Source: Notospermus geniculatus (lineage: Eukaryota; Nemertea; Pilidiophora; Heteronemertea; Lineidae). From it: a DNA stretch of 64,000 nucleotides. A model generated the notes under the pieces. It made no database searches and had not been told where the DNA came from. It worked only from the letters and a program-made list of their open reading frames with translations. The number at the start of each line of letters is the position of its first letter. Position 1 is the stretch's first letter. The position numbers were made by a program, and so were the translations under genes. The stretch is taken from positions 232,691 through 296,690 of the forward strand of contig NMRB01000379.1 of the NCBI GenBank assembly GCA_002633025.1. Reading direction: 5' to 3'. Below, piece by piece: positions 46,961 through 57,739 of this stretch.

Positions 46961-47458
46961 AATTGGTCATTTTCTACACCTGAACAATACATTATGTGCC
47001 TACATGTGTTCCAAAAGTAATGCAGAGTTGCATTTTAGCACATTTGTGTTGGCTTGAAAAACTGTTGTGCACACGCAGTGTATACTTGGGTTGTTGTAGC
47101 TACAGTATCGTGCAGGATGCTCAAGTTGGAGTCAGGCTTCCGGTAAGATGCTACACAGTCCAACGCATTAAAAATGTCCTGGAAATTCGCCGTTGCCTGA
47201 CTGAAAGATAGTTGCCAAAGCACTAACGCAAGGTAAATATCTTTAGTCAAGAAGATGTATCCCAAACAATCTTTCGTCCGAAAGTCAGGAGACTTCGAAC
47301 TTTTTTTCACTTTCAGGGTGCTACATGTAAATTTACTTAAATCTAACCATCAGTCAATTATAATGGTTAGATTATGTGTACACGAATATCGGTTTTAAAC
47401 GTCGTGAGAAATTTATTTTCAGGTTTTCTATTGATAGCGGCTTTGTGTTGTTTCCGAT

Positions 47459-47467
47459 CTATTTAAG
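47459..47467 (+). promoter_or_regulatory. TATA-like box, copy B
   Basis: CTATTTAAG in the conserved GTTTCCGATCTATTTAAGCC context, 230 bp before the ATG at 47,689. It is equivalent to 44,586 in copy A. Confidence 0.45.
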
Positions 47468-47688
47468 CCCACTTTCATTCGTATGAAGGTATTTCAATAT
47501 AGATGCATGTCTGACATCTTCCATAATACAACATGCTTCAGGCAGGGTGCACATCCTTTCCCTGCGTGACACTACGTCTTCGGGAGACTACAACTGAACA
47601 CTATTGTACCATTTCCATTTCGGTTGTTCGTCAACACTGTCTCGGTTCATGTCTGCTGACTGTTTCACGAAAACAACATCTGATAGAC

Positions 47689-48784
47689 ATGTCGGGTAGA
47701 CACCAAGAGGATGAATTGCAAACCGAGCTATGTTGTCATCAGGCGACGGCAGCTTCTGCATCTGTCAAAACAGATTGGGCGGAAAGGAGTGTCTTTTTTG
47801 AGGTAGTTCAAGCATTATCGAACATCGTCGACAGGTACCTTCTGGGAGTCATTGTCATTTCAGGCATCTTGTAACCTTCTTTCTATTGTGGTCTTCAGCC
47901 GAGTGGGAGGGAAGAATCGCAGAACCACGATGTATCTCCTCCCCCTTGCTGTTGTAGACCTCGTCGCTTTACTGTACGGCTTGTGGTCCTGGATCCGCAC
48001 AGGCATACATAAACACGCGAGTGGCTACTTTTACATGGAAGATGTATTTTCAATCGAGGCTACGGTGGCCTGTAAAATGCTCCGCTACGTCAGCAGGACC
48101 ATGACCTGTGTATCTTCATACATCATCGCAGCCTATACGTCAGAACGTTGCATTGGCGTCTGGTTCCCTTTATACGTCAGAGCTCTTGTCACAACAAAGA
48201 GACGTCGGTTGATCCTAGTACTAATTTTTGCCTCCATGTTTGCTCTGAATTCACCCGTCCTTGTTTATTACGATGTGTATGATTGGTCACAATCAGGAGA
48301 CCCTGCTTGCTTCTTTTATCTCCCACAAATGACCGCCCTCGAAACATTTTTGCTTGCCGAAATTTTTACCGTAGTACTTCCATACGGTATTCCTTGGGTG
48401 ATAATATTTGTCGCCAGTATCCTCATCATTTTTCGTGTGTGGAGGTCACGCGGGAAAATCTCGTCCTCAGGAAAGAACAGAGCTGAGGTACAAGATTTGC
48501 TTACCCTCCTTTTAGTTGCCTTTTTGTGCCTAATCACAACGTTACCGTATTCCATCATCTGGGCTCTGTGTAGCAATGTCGAGTATCTTAATGTTCAATA
48601 TTTCTTTTTAACTACGGAAAACGATTTCAAAGCCTTTTTTGCACTTGGGCAGACTTCCACGTCGATAGCTCTTGCTAACCACAGTTTTAACTTTGTTATA
48701 TATGTGTGTACATTAAAAACATTTCAAAATGAACTGAAGAGGATGCTGAAGTTCATCCGTATGCGAACAGGAATTCTGGATTAA
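47689..48784 (+). pseudogene. Array GPCR copy B, 2-bp frameshift in TM1
   Basis: The ATG aligns with copy A. At about 47,870 the TM1 codons for IFGN read ATCTTGTAAC where copy A has ATCTTTGGTAAC. Two bases are missing, so the first frame ends immediately. From 47,876 the second frame is open to the stop and is nearly identical to copy A, including the same altered RMRTGILD tail. All downstream motifs (ERC, DPACFF, TTLP, NFVIY) are intact, so this is a very recent lesion or a sequencing/assembly error. The leader before the ATG resembles that of 57,740-58,855, not that of copy A. Confidence 0.85.
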
Positions 48785-48882
48785 AGCCTTTTTGAATATT
48801 TCAAAAGAACTGCAGAGTTGCATTATCCGCAGAGCCTTTTTGAATATTTCAAAAGAACTGCAGAGTTGCATTATCCGCAGAG
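48785..48882 (+). repeat. 49-bp tandem duplication after the stop of copy B
   Basis: The same doubled GCCTTTTTGAATATTTCAAA block as behind copy A. Confidence 0.8.
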
Positions 48883-49520
48883 CTATGCTGGCCAGTACTT
48901 GCTATGATGTCACTTGGGTGTAAGATGCGCAAGTGGAGTCAGGCTTCCTGTAAGATGCTACAATCCAACGCATTAAAAATGCCTACTCGACGTTGTTCGA
49001 TGTTGCCTGACTAAATGATAGTTACCAAAGCTCTAACCGCTAACGTACATGTAAGGTCAATATCTTAGTATATCATTACCGGCCTCGTAACCCTGTTGGG
49101 TGTTTGCCGGAGGTATGGAGTCCACGACAGGCTACAGTCCACCTGCGTGGGGTCTTTTACTTGCCCTGGCATAGACACTCAGGTACAAGGGACCACGGCT
49201 TTTAGTCCAATCCGACGGACTATGGAGTCCCAAGGTGAAGGAAGTCTGGCACGTCATATTGTTGAGGGAAATAACCTGCGCTGTGCAGATTTCGGCGAGA
49301 ATTTGGCCAAAAATGTTCTGAATCTGATATAGCCGTACACCCATTGACACCATGAAAAATACGCATATACGCAAATTTGTGTACGTATAGACATGATGAA
49401 GAAAAGGCAAAAAATTGGAAACAGCATCCCGATGACTGATGCACATTGGATTTTTCAGGGGCGATTGCACTCTACGTATATATTAATCTCCTTGAACTTT
49501 ATTCATAGGAGTAAGGTAAT

Positions 49521-49727
49521 GGGGAGCGCCAATTGGTCACGTGATGACTACTGATAGAGCAGACGAGACACCTAGCGTTGACCTAGGCCCATTGTTCGAG
49601 AGATGCGGTTCACCAAGCACGGCCAATCACACCTTGAATCGTCATGAATAATAGGTGGCATTGGTGTACTATCAGTTCAAAACCACGCGTATATTCTCGC
49701 GTGGTCTGCATGATCGGTGTTGCCTAT
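49521..49727. mobile_element. ~207-bp segment present in B's flank, absent from A's
   Basis: Copy A reads GGTAATTACTTCGG where copy B reads GGTAAT, then this segment (GGGGAGCGCCAATTGGTCAC ... GGTGTTGCCTAT), then TACTTCGG. At most AT is duplicated. It contains the palindromic ACCACGCGTATATTCTCGCG and TGGT. No clear terminal repeats. Most simply an insertion after the duplication, but loss from A is possible. Confidence 0.6.
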
Positions 49728-50149
49728 TACTTCGGTTAAATCAGTTCTGTCGACGATTGCACTTGAGCTTGCTTCTTTTGTGATGTACGGAACCTGCCGG
49801 GGGTGCTGCTGTAGGGTGGTTGCATCGCAATCGCTATTTCATTTTCAATTTCACAGCAAGTGCATAGGCCCCTTTCGAAAGTCGGCCATTTCGGCGCCGA
49901 GGGTAAAATCAAATGGGAAAATGCATTACGTTTTGCCATAAAATGCAGAAATACATGTATTGTAAGTGCCAGAAACCTTGAAATTTGGCAGAATTGTGGT
50001 GGTGGCCAAACCATTGAGTAGTATGAAAAAAATTGGTTGTCATAAGTATTTTTTCGGGGAATTGGTCATTTTCTACACCTGAACATATACTACATTATGT
50101 GAATAACATGTAGGCCTAACTGACACTTTAAACCTACATTCTCCCATTT

Positions 50150-50197
50150 GATTTTACCCTCGGCGCCGAAATGGCCGACTTTCGAAAGGGCCTATTC
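50150..50197 (-). repeat. Inverted copy of the segment at 49,869-49,918
   Basis: CCCATTTGATTTTACCCTCG...GAAATGGCCGACTTTCGAAA is the reverse complement of sequence 230 bp upstream. It marks a local inversion or foldback just before fragment C. Confidence 0.65.
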
Positions 50198-50215
50198 AGG
50201 TAAAAGTGCCGCATT

Positions 50216-50662
50216 CGACCGTACATGTACTTCTCCCGTACAGTATTCTTTGGGTCGTGATATTTGTAGCCAGTATCCTCATCACTCTTCCCATATGGAG
50301 GTCATGTGGTAAAAATTTCGTCTTCAGGAAAGAACAGAGCTGAGGTACAAGATATGCTCAGCCTCCTTCTTCTAGTTGCCTTTTTGTGCCTAATCACGAC
50401 CTTACCGTATACCATCATCTGGGTTCTGTGTAACAATGTCGAGTATCTCAATGTTCAATATTTCTTTCTAACCACGGAAAACGATTACAAAGCCTTTTTT
50501 GCTCTTGGGCAGACTTCCACGTCGATATCTCTCGCTAATCACAGCTTTAACTTTGTTATATATGTGTGTACATTAAAAACATTTCAAAATGAATTGAAAA
50601 GAATGTTGAAGTTGACCCGTGATGCGAACAGGAATTCTGTGACCGGAGAAAAGCATTTTTGA
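50216..50662 (+). pseudogene. Array GPCR fragment C (TM5 to C-terminus)
   Basis: Homology begins in TM5 (CTCCCGTACAGTATTCTTTG, equivalent to LPYSIPW with substitutions) and continues to the tail ending GEKHF. An extra A in ICL3 (GGTAAAAATTTCG) shifts the frame; after it the sequence is open from 50,306, with one added leucine codon in TM6. TM1-TM4 are absent. Confidence 0.85.
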
Positions 50663-51108
50663 ATACATGTACTGACCAAAATTACTGCAGAGTTGCATTT
50701 TAGCACATTTGTGCTGGCTTGAAAAACTGTTGGGCACACCCAGTGTATACATGCGATGTTGTAACTGCAGTATCGCGCAGGATGCTCAAGTTTGAGTCAG
50801 GCTCCCTGTAAGATGCTACAATCCAACGCATGAGAAATGCCCTTTTAAGTTCGACGTTGCCTGACAGAATGACAGTTACCAAAGCACTAACGCAAGGTCA
50901 ATATCTTTAGCCAACACGGTACATGTATATCCGAAACAGTCTTTCGTCCGATAGTCAGGAGTCTTCGAACTTTTTTTCTCTTTGCAGGATGCTAAATGTA
51001 TTAATCTAAAGCATCAGTCAATTATAATGATAGATCATGTGCACGAATATCTGGTGAAAAGTTTATTTTCAGGTTTTCTATTGATAGTGACTTTCTGTTG
51101 TTTCCGAG

Positions 51109-51117
51109 CTATTAAAA
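51109..51117 (+). promoter_or_regulatory. TATA-like box, copy D
   Basis: CTATTAAAA in the TTTCCGAGCTATTAAAACCT context, 234 bp before the ATG, positionally equivalent to the other copies. Confidence 0.4.
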
Positions 51118-51342
51118 CCTACTTTCATTTCGTAGGAAGGTGTTTCAATAAAAGACACATATCTAGCATCCTCCATTACAACATCTTCAGGCAGTGGACA
51201 GTTCCTTTAACTTGATGGCAAGATTGATTGACACTAGCTCTTCGGCAGATTAAACACTTTTGTGCCATGATTCCATTTCGGTTGTTTGTCAACACTCTCT
51301 CGGTCATCTCTTCATTGTTTCACGAAAACACATCTGATAGAC

Positions 51343-52221
51343 ATGTCTGGTGGACAGCAAGTGGAGGAATTGCAAACCGAGCTATGCTGTCATCAGGTGC
51401 CGGCGACATACCCATCTATCAGAACAGACTGGACGAAAAGGAGTATCTTCTTTGAGGTAGTTCAAGCATTATCGAACATCGTCAACAGGTACTTTCTGGG
51501 AGTCGTTGTCATCTTAGGCATCTTTGGTAACCTTCTTTCCATTGTGGTCTTTAGTCGATTGGGAGGGAAGGATCGCAGAACCACGGCGTATCTCCTCCCT
51601 CTTGCTGTGGCAGACCTTGTCGTTCTACTGTACGCCTTGTGGGCCTGGGTCCGTACTGGCATACATACACACGCGAATGGCTACTATACGTGGACGATGT
51701 ATTTTCAATCGAGGCTACGGTGGCCTGTAAAACGATCCGCTACTTCAGAAGAACCTTGACGTGTGCATCGATCATCGTAGCCTATACGTTAGAACGTTGC
51801 ATTGGCGTCTGGTTCCCTTTATACGTCAGAGCTCTTGTCACAACAAAGAGGCGTCGGTTGATCCTTGTACTAATTTTTGCCTCCATGTTTGCTCTGAATG
51901 TACCCGTCCTTCTCTATTACGATGTGTATGATTGGTCACAATCAGGAGATCCTCCTTGCTTCTTTCATCTCCCACATATGACCGCCCTTGAAAAATTTTT
52001 GCTTGTCCGAATTTTGACCGTAGTACTTCCGTACGGTATTCCTTGGGTGATAATATTTGTCGCCAGTATCCTCATCATTTTTCGTGTGTGGAGGTCACGC
52101 GGAAAAATCTCGTCCTCAGGAAAGAACAGAGCTGAGGTACAGGATTTGCTTACCCTCCTTCTAGTTGCCTTTTTGTGCCTAATCACAACGAGTAGTTTCA
52201 GAGATAAGACCAGGGATCGAT
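51343..52221 (+). pseudogene. Array GPCR copy D, frameshifted and truncated in TM6
   Basis: The start MSGGQQVEELQTELCC is shared with the partial copy at 63,846. TM1 and TM2 are intact. A one-base loss near 51,686 (GGCTACTATACG against GGCTACTTTTACATG) breaks the frame before TM3, and the second frame then resumes. Two codons (SY) are lost in frame in TM3. Homology stops at CLITT in TM6 (about 52,190), followed by SSFRDKTRDR and a stop from unrelated sequence, so TM7 and the tail are gone. Non-functional. Confidence 0.87.
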
Positions 52222-52439
52222 GACCCCATCCCTACTAAGTGAAGGAAATATATTGTATAGATAAGAGATGGCCACCTAGCGGCCATATTGGAAGGCGGTG
52301 TGCGACCAACTATGGGGTACACCCTCTGACCCATATCATGATCTCTAACTGTTTATTGTATGGAAACACTGAGATATGGGGAACACTAGAAAACGCCACA
52401 CCGGTGACCATCAACTTGTCATTTACCCATTGCTATATA

Positions 52440-52663
52440 CGGGAGAATCCAGCTTACCTCGACGCGAGTCCATGTCATAAAAATTTTCTAAGTTCTAATA
52501 ATACCGTAATATAGAGGGTAGCATAATGGTAAATGGAACAGCTTGTTTTATACCTAAGCTGTTCCATCTACCATTATGCTACCCCTACTATATTACGATA
52601 TTTTTAGAACTTACAAAATTTTTATGTCCTGGACTCGCGTCGAGGTGAGTTGGATTCTTCCGT
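52440..52663. repeat. 224-bp imperfect foldback element
   Basis: ACGGGAGAATCCAGCTTACC (then TCGACGCGAGTCCATG) is mirrored by CTGGACTCGCGTCGAGGTGA (then GTTGGATTCTTCCGT). Arms of about 100 bp continue to AAATGGAACAGCTT / AAGCTGTTCCATCT at the centre. It lies shortly after the truncation of copy D. Confidence 0.75.
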
Positions 52664-52680
52664 AAGTGAGACAGTCATAT

Positions 52681-52948
52681 TATGACAGGGAATCAATTAT
52701 ACATGTAGGACACTTGATGAAATCAATACAATCAGGGGTTGTACTCACTGACAATTAACAGACGGTGGCCACTACATTAGATAGTTTGGCATCCGGTAAT
52801 CTGATGCAGACAAGGATAATGGCTTGGAAACTGATAAAGTGTTAGCTTGTGGAGCGCCAAATGAGAATATTATACCGACTTATTCTTCACTCTTGTGAGT
52901 AAAAATTTCACATGGCGGTGTCAAACCCTTCCTTTGAATTTAGATTAA
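52681..52948 (+). repeat. Direct repeat, first copy (empty site)
   Basis: The stretch TATGACAGGGAATCAATTAT ... CCTTTGAATTTAGATTAA occurs again at 53,284-53,679 with small differences. This copy has the uninterrupted GGATAATGGCTTGG where the second contains a hairpin. Confidence 0.85.
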
Positions 52949-53180
52949 CTAGGCAATACCCGTTCAGTGTGTGTGTGTGTAGACGATACGCACGGCCCTC
53001 ATTAACATTAATTTGCATACGATCTCATGACGATGTGGGGGGCATGGGGGAACTGCTAAATTCATGTGAGCGCCATTTTGGTTACCATGGTTACCGCAGC
53101 CGTCGCTTGGGCTAGGAACTTCGTCGGTATTTGCTACCATTTTGTTGCTGACGTCATTTTAGGAGTCCAATTTTCCGTAA

Positions 53181-53256
53181 GATCCGTATTACGTATGACG
53201 TATGACTTCAATAGAAAATGCATTAGCTCGATACGTCATACGTGATACGGATCGAC
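53181..53256. repeat. Hairpin GATCCGTATTACGTATGACG
   Basis: GATCCGTATTACGTATGACG is mirrored by ATACGTCATACGTGATACGGATC. It lies between the two direct repeats and resembles other short foldback elements. Confidence 0.6.
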
Positions 53257-53283
53257 GATACGGAGCCTTGCCGGAAGTCCCTA

Positions 53284-53679
53284 GTATGACAGGGAATCAA
53301 TTATACATGTAGGACACTTGATGAAATCAATACAATCAGGGGTTGTACTCACTGACAATTAACAGACGGTGGCCACTACATTAGATAGTTTGGCATCCGG
53401 TAATCTGATATAGACAAGGATAATAGGGAGGTTTCGCAAGCGCCCGGTTAGGCCCTACGACGACGTTTATCTATTGTGTGGGTATACCCAAACAATACAT
53501 GTAGATAAACGTCGTCGTATGGCCTAACCGGGCGCTTGCGAAACCTCCCTAATGGCTTGGAAACTGATAGTGTTAGCTTATGGAGCGCCAAATGAGAATA
53601 TTATACCGACTTATTCTTCACTCTTGTGAGTAAAAATTTCACATGGCGGTGTCAAACCCTTCCTTTGAATTTAGATTAA
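53284..53679 (+). repeat. Direct repeat, second copy (filled site)
   Basis: Same sequence as 52,681-52,948 but split by the 126-bp hairpin at 53,425-53,550. The duplication therefore preceded the insertion, or the first copy lost it precisely. Confidence 0.85.
53425..53550. mobile_element. 126-bp TAGGGAGG foldback element with AAT target duplication
   Basis: The arms AGGGAGGTTTCGCAAGCGCC...ACGACGACGTTTATCT and their near-perfect complement surround a 28-bp loop. AAT flanks both ends (53,422-53,424 and 53,551-53,553). The empty site in the sister repeat (GATAATGGCTTGG) confirms precise boundaries. Confidence 0.85.
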
Positions 53680-54403
53680 TTCCTTGTCTCACCGCTAGGG
53701 CTTGTACCAAAAATCGGTATCGCCTTCTGTGATCGGTCGAAAGGCAGCTGATTCAACCAGTCAGCGCCATTCTCGCTGACTTGATAATATACGGTAAAAG
53801 CAACACTCTATCTCAGTATGAGCCCCAGTGGTGAGGTATGGAACCAATCTACTCTGATCTCTGTTGCAAACGCTAAGGAGGGATTGTTATCCCCCCCCGC
53901 CCGGACTTACGTTACAAAACTGGAAATGCATTTAGACTTCATCAGCTCTTTCCACGATATCGAATGTTTCATAAGGGCTTTCACGTAGATTATGTATGGT
54001 ACAGGTAGCCTTTGGCCCGGAATTGACGTAATAATCAGGACGAACATGCCCAAATAAGACCAAGGGCCTATATTCACGAAGCCCTCACAACTTCACAAGC
54101 CAAGGCGGGTCGCATAACCTTGTGGCGCCATATCGTAACAGAACAGTAAACTGTTGGCGCACATGCTAGCTTTCAGAAATGAAATTTCTAGTTGGATATG
54201 ATCGCAATGATGTTATATTGATATTACATGTATTGTGTGCGCAGAATCTCGTTTTCAGCTGATATTTTGTAATAGAAGTAGATTGCTGAATAAATGAGAA
54301 TCTTTTTGTACATCTTCTACATTTTATTTCGCCTCAATGTCCGCTCAAAGATCGCCATCTCTGGGGGAAATGCACAATGCAGCACTAAAACTGGCAACAA
54401 ACT
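53680..54403. other. Unassigned non-coding DNA
   Basis: No supported gene or repeat. Confidence 0.3.
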
Positions 54404-54484
54404 CCAACTCGGGCGTTCGCTGCAGTTGGGGTGTTCGCTGCAGTTGGGGTGTTGTCCTTGACGTGCGATCGACGCCCGAGTTGG
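54404..54484. repeat. Hairpin with internal 22-bp tandem
   Basis: CCAACTCGGGCG and CGCCCGAGTTGG form the ends. Inside, GTTCGCTGCAGTTGGGGT occurs twice in tandem. The open frames on both strands here are repeat-derived. Confidence 0.65.
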
Positions 54485-56110
54485 AATCAGGCTCTCTGTT
54501 ACGTGCTAAAGAGGGGCTGTTACAACCATTTGTCTGCCCCAACCGGAAATCTGGCCCAACCATTCTTGTGACCCCAAATCAACCAGATTTCTGACCTAAC
54601 GGTAAGCTGTAAATAAACATACAGGTAGCGTGGCGCTGATTGCAAGCCGTTCCTCTGGCCATCGATGGTGGCGCTGACTGATATTCACAATGCCGTCCAC
54701 ACTTGACACTAGATGGCGTTATCTTCTATAACACCACTAGCGCAGGTGCTAGGTTTCCATCTTAAAAGTAGTGCAGATTACTACATTTTGGTAAAGGTTT
54801 TTAACCATCGTGAACAGGCCAGCCGTGTCACCGCCAACCCAGTGGCATCTACATGTACGCTAAATGATAGATGATGTTGAAAAGTGGTGCTGTTGGGTTC
54901 CAGGCGAATATTTTCAGACTAAAAGGACTTCGTGTTGATAACAAGCGGTATTAGAAATCGACTGAATACTAATTAGAAAGAATTGTGCGATTAGGCCGAC
55001 CGAAATATTTCTACATGCGCGCCGGCAAAATCCAAAATGGCGGCCTTCCACCTACGCTAGTGGTGAAATGAGGCACGATATTTCGCCGCTAGTGTCAAGT
55101 GTGAATGCCGTCTGGAGTCGGCCAGTGGAACCAGGCTAACATCCTCTGCCTGGGGCCAGGAAACAGCAGTGCGATGTATTTGTCGCATCGTGTGTATATT
55201 TTTCATATCGATGATCCATGCATGGGTCGTGGTTCTTTGGATATCCATAGTGCATACCAGCCATACTTTCATCCACCTCAAAGGGAATTAGTCTGCCTGG
55301 ATTCCCCCTAGGCCTAACACCAGTGAACCATTGCTGTTAGGCTTGTGCTCTTACATATTGTACACGACCGTTTGAAGAGGATTTTATTCTCAATTCTCAA
55401 TTTTAATGAGCTGTGAGGTCCCATGCGCTGCTGACACCAAGCGGTAACAACTGGAAATAAGGCGCCAGGCCCTTCCTCTTTATACCTTTTAGCATGAACT
55501 TACAATAGGCCGTAAATCCATGTGTACGCCCATATCAAAGTTTCATGCCATTTTTGGGACAGTAGAAGACTATCTTAAAAAATCGTTCTGTAGTGGTGTA
55601 CAGGGATCTCTCACTATTAAGCTAAAGTCGATTGCTTCATGAAGAATCAGTTTGCGAATATTTCTAATTATCGGCACCCGTTTCGAGTAGGCCTACACAA
55701 TGAAATACAATACAACGTACCTCCCATTCACACAAATTATAAAGGGCGAACAATGCCAAAAGAGGAATGAATTTCTATTGAAAACAGGTTAAAGTCAAAA
55801 ATCACCGTTTATATTCTTGACGGATCAAGAAAAGTTTCTGTAACTTTTTAGCGTCACTGACTTCTTAATACCTAATCAAGGTTGAATCTGCGGGGAAAAT
55901 ACCGTACTTGTTTGTGTACTTCTAATTTAGTGTTCGCGTTTTTCGACCTCAAACCGCAAACTACCACAACGTGTGCCATATGGTCATCGCGCTACACGAG
56001 AAAGACATGTACACGAAGCACTACGTTCAAACGGTCATGTGTAAATGTAGTCTTTCTATTTTTGATGCTCTTTCATCTGCCTCCAGCACCTATTTATAAA
56101 GTGTTGATAA
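54485..56110. other. Unassigned non-coding DNA
   Basis: No supported gene. Open frames of 60-97 codons lack recognisable content. Confidence 0.3.
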
Positions 56111-56541
56111 TAATACACGACCATGCTGTTCTAATCATAGTGAGAGATTATATTGGGATTTTGTATTGTTTCTGAGCTATCGGCTACTTCCCTTTTCGAA
56201 TTTCGTCCTCCATCAAACACATGTGCGACCGGCTCCATCAGAAAATGCATTGGACAGGGTAACGTTACAGGTCTTAACTTGATTGACAGTTGCCAGGGAA
56301 GGTATAGGAAGGAATGAAGTTGTTTGACAGCTCTTCGTGATGGTAATACTGTTGTCACGTTTCCACTTCGGTTGGTCAACATTCGGTTTTCTGCTTGTTG
56401 TTTACGGCGACCAAAACTTAATTTGTTTCCTTATGAGTGTCACTTTCTTATCGACATGGACGATGCCAAAACACAACGTTCATTAACCAAAATTTAAAAT
56501 ACGGATACTAGAGGACAACCACACACCAACATCTGAAAGCA
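56111..56541 (+). promoter_or_regulatory. Diverged 5' flank of array copy H
   Basis: TTTTGTATTGTTTCTGAGCT at about 56,159 resembles the TTTCTGTTGTTTCCGAGCTA block of other copies, but the TATA-like continuation is lost (CTATCGGC). Most of the rest has diverged, consistent with H being an older branch. Confidence 0.35.
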
Positions 56542-57556
56542 ATGTGGGGTCAACAGCTGCAAGTTGATAACCAAACCGAGCAATGCTGTCACCAGGCGCC
56601 GGCAACGTCTTCATTGGTAAGTCAAGATTGGACCGAGAGGAGTATCTTCTTTGAGGTAGTTCAAATATTGTCAAACATCGTCGACAGGTACCTTCTGGGA
56701 GTCGTTGTCATTTTAGGCATCTTCGGTAACCTTCTTTCCATTGTTGTCTTTAGTCGAGTGCGAGGGAAGGATCACAGAATCACGACGTACCTCCTCCCTC
56801 TCGCTGTGGCCGACCTTGTTGCTCTACTCTACGGCTTGTGGTCCTGGATCCGCACAGGCATACATACACACGCGAGTGGCTACTTTTACATGGAAGATGT
56901 ATTTTCAATCGAGGCTACGGTGGCCTGTAAAACGATCCGCTACTTCAGCAGGACCGCAACCTGTGTATCTTCATACATCATCGTTGCCTACACGTCAGAA
57001 CGTTGCATTGGCGTCTGGTTCCCTTTATACGTCAGAGTTCTTGTCACAACAAAGAGACGTCGGTTGATCCTTGCACTAATTTTTGCCTCCATGTTTGCTC
57101 TGAATGTACCCGTCCTTGTTTATTACGATGTGTATGATTGGTCACAATCAGGAGACCCTGCTTGCTTCTTTCATCTCCCACATATTACCGCCGTCGAAAT
57201 ATTTTTGCTTGCCGAAATTTTCACCGTCGTACTTCCGTACAGTATTCCTTGGGTCATGATATTTGTAGCCAGTATCCTCATCATTTTTCGCGTATGGAGG
57301 TCAGGCGGAAAAATCTCGTCCTCAGGAAAGAACAGAGCTGAGGTACAAGATTTGCTTAGCCTCCTTCTAGTTGCCTTTTTGTGCCTAATCACAACCTTAC
57401 CGTATACCATCATCTGGGTTCTGTGTAACAATGTCGAGTATCTTAATGTTAAATATTTCTTTCTAACCACGGAAAACGATTACAAAGCCTTTTTTGCTCT
57501 TGGGCAGACTTCCACGTCGATATCTCTCGCTAATCACAGCTTTAACTTTGTTATAT
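56542..57556 (+). CDS. Class A orphan GPCR, array copy H, cut in TM7
   Basis: Open from MWGQQLQVDNQTEQCC through TM6 and most of TM7 (NHSFNFVI) until the N at 57,557, where sequence switches to the 5' leader of the next gene. About 35 C-terminal codons are missing. The N-terminus differs from its neighbours and has an NQT glycosylation site. TM1 GNLLSIVVF, TM2 LAVADLVALL, ERC, DPACFF and TTLP are all present with no frame damage. Because the break coincides with an ambiguous base, the gene may be complete in the real genome. Confidence 0.85.
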
Positions 57557-57739
57557 NATGTCTGACATCTTCCATAATACAACATGCTTCAGGCAGGGTA
57601 CACATCCTTTCCCTGCGTGACACTACGTCTTCGGGAGACTACAACTGAACACTATTGTACCATTTCCATTTCGGTTGTTCGTCAACACTGTCTCGGTTCA
57701 TGTCTGCTGACTGTTTCACGAAAACAACATCTGATAGAC
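57557..57739 (+). promoter_or_regulatory. Leader of copy I, truncated at an ambiguous base
   Basis: After the N the sequence enters the common leader at ATGTCTGACATCTTCCATAA. The usual ~300 bp of conserved 5' flank, including the TATA-like box, is absent. The leader matches that of copy B closely. It is in frame from ATG 57,584 to the receptor start. Confidence 0.6.
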
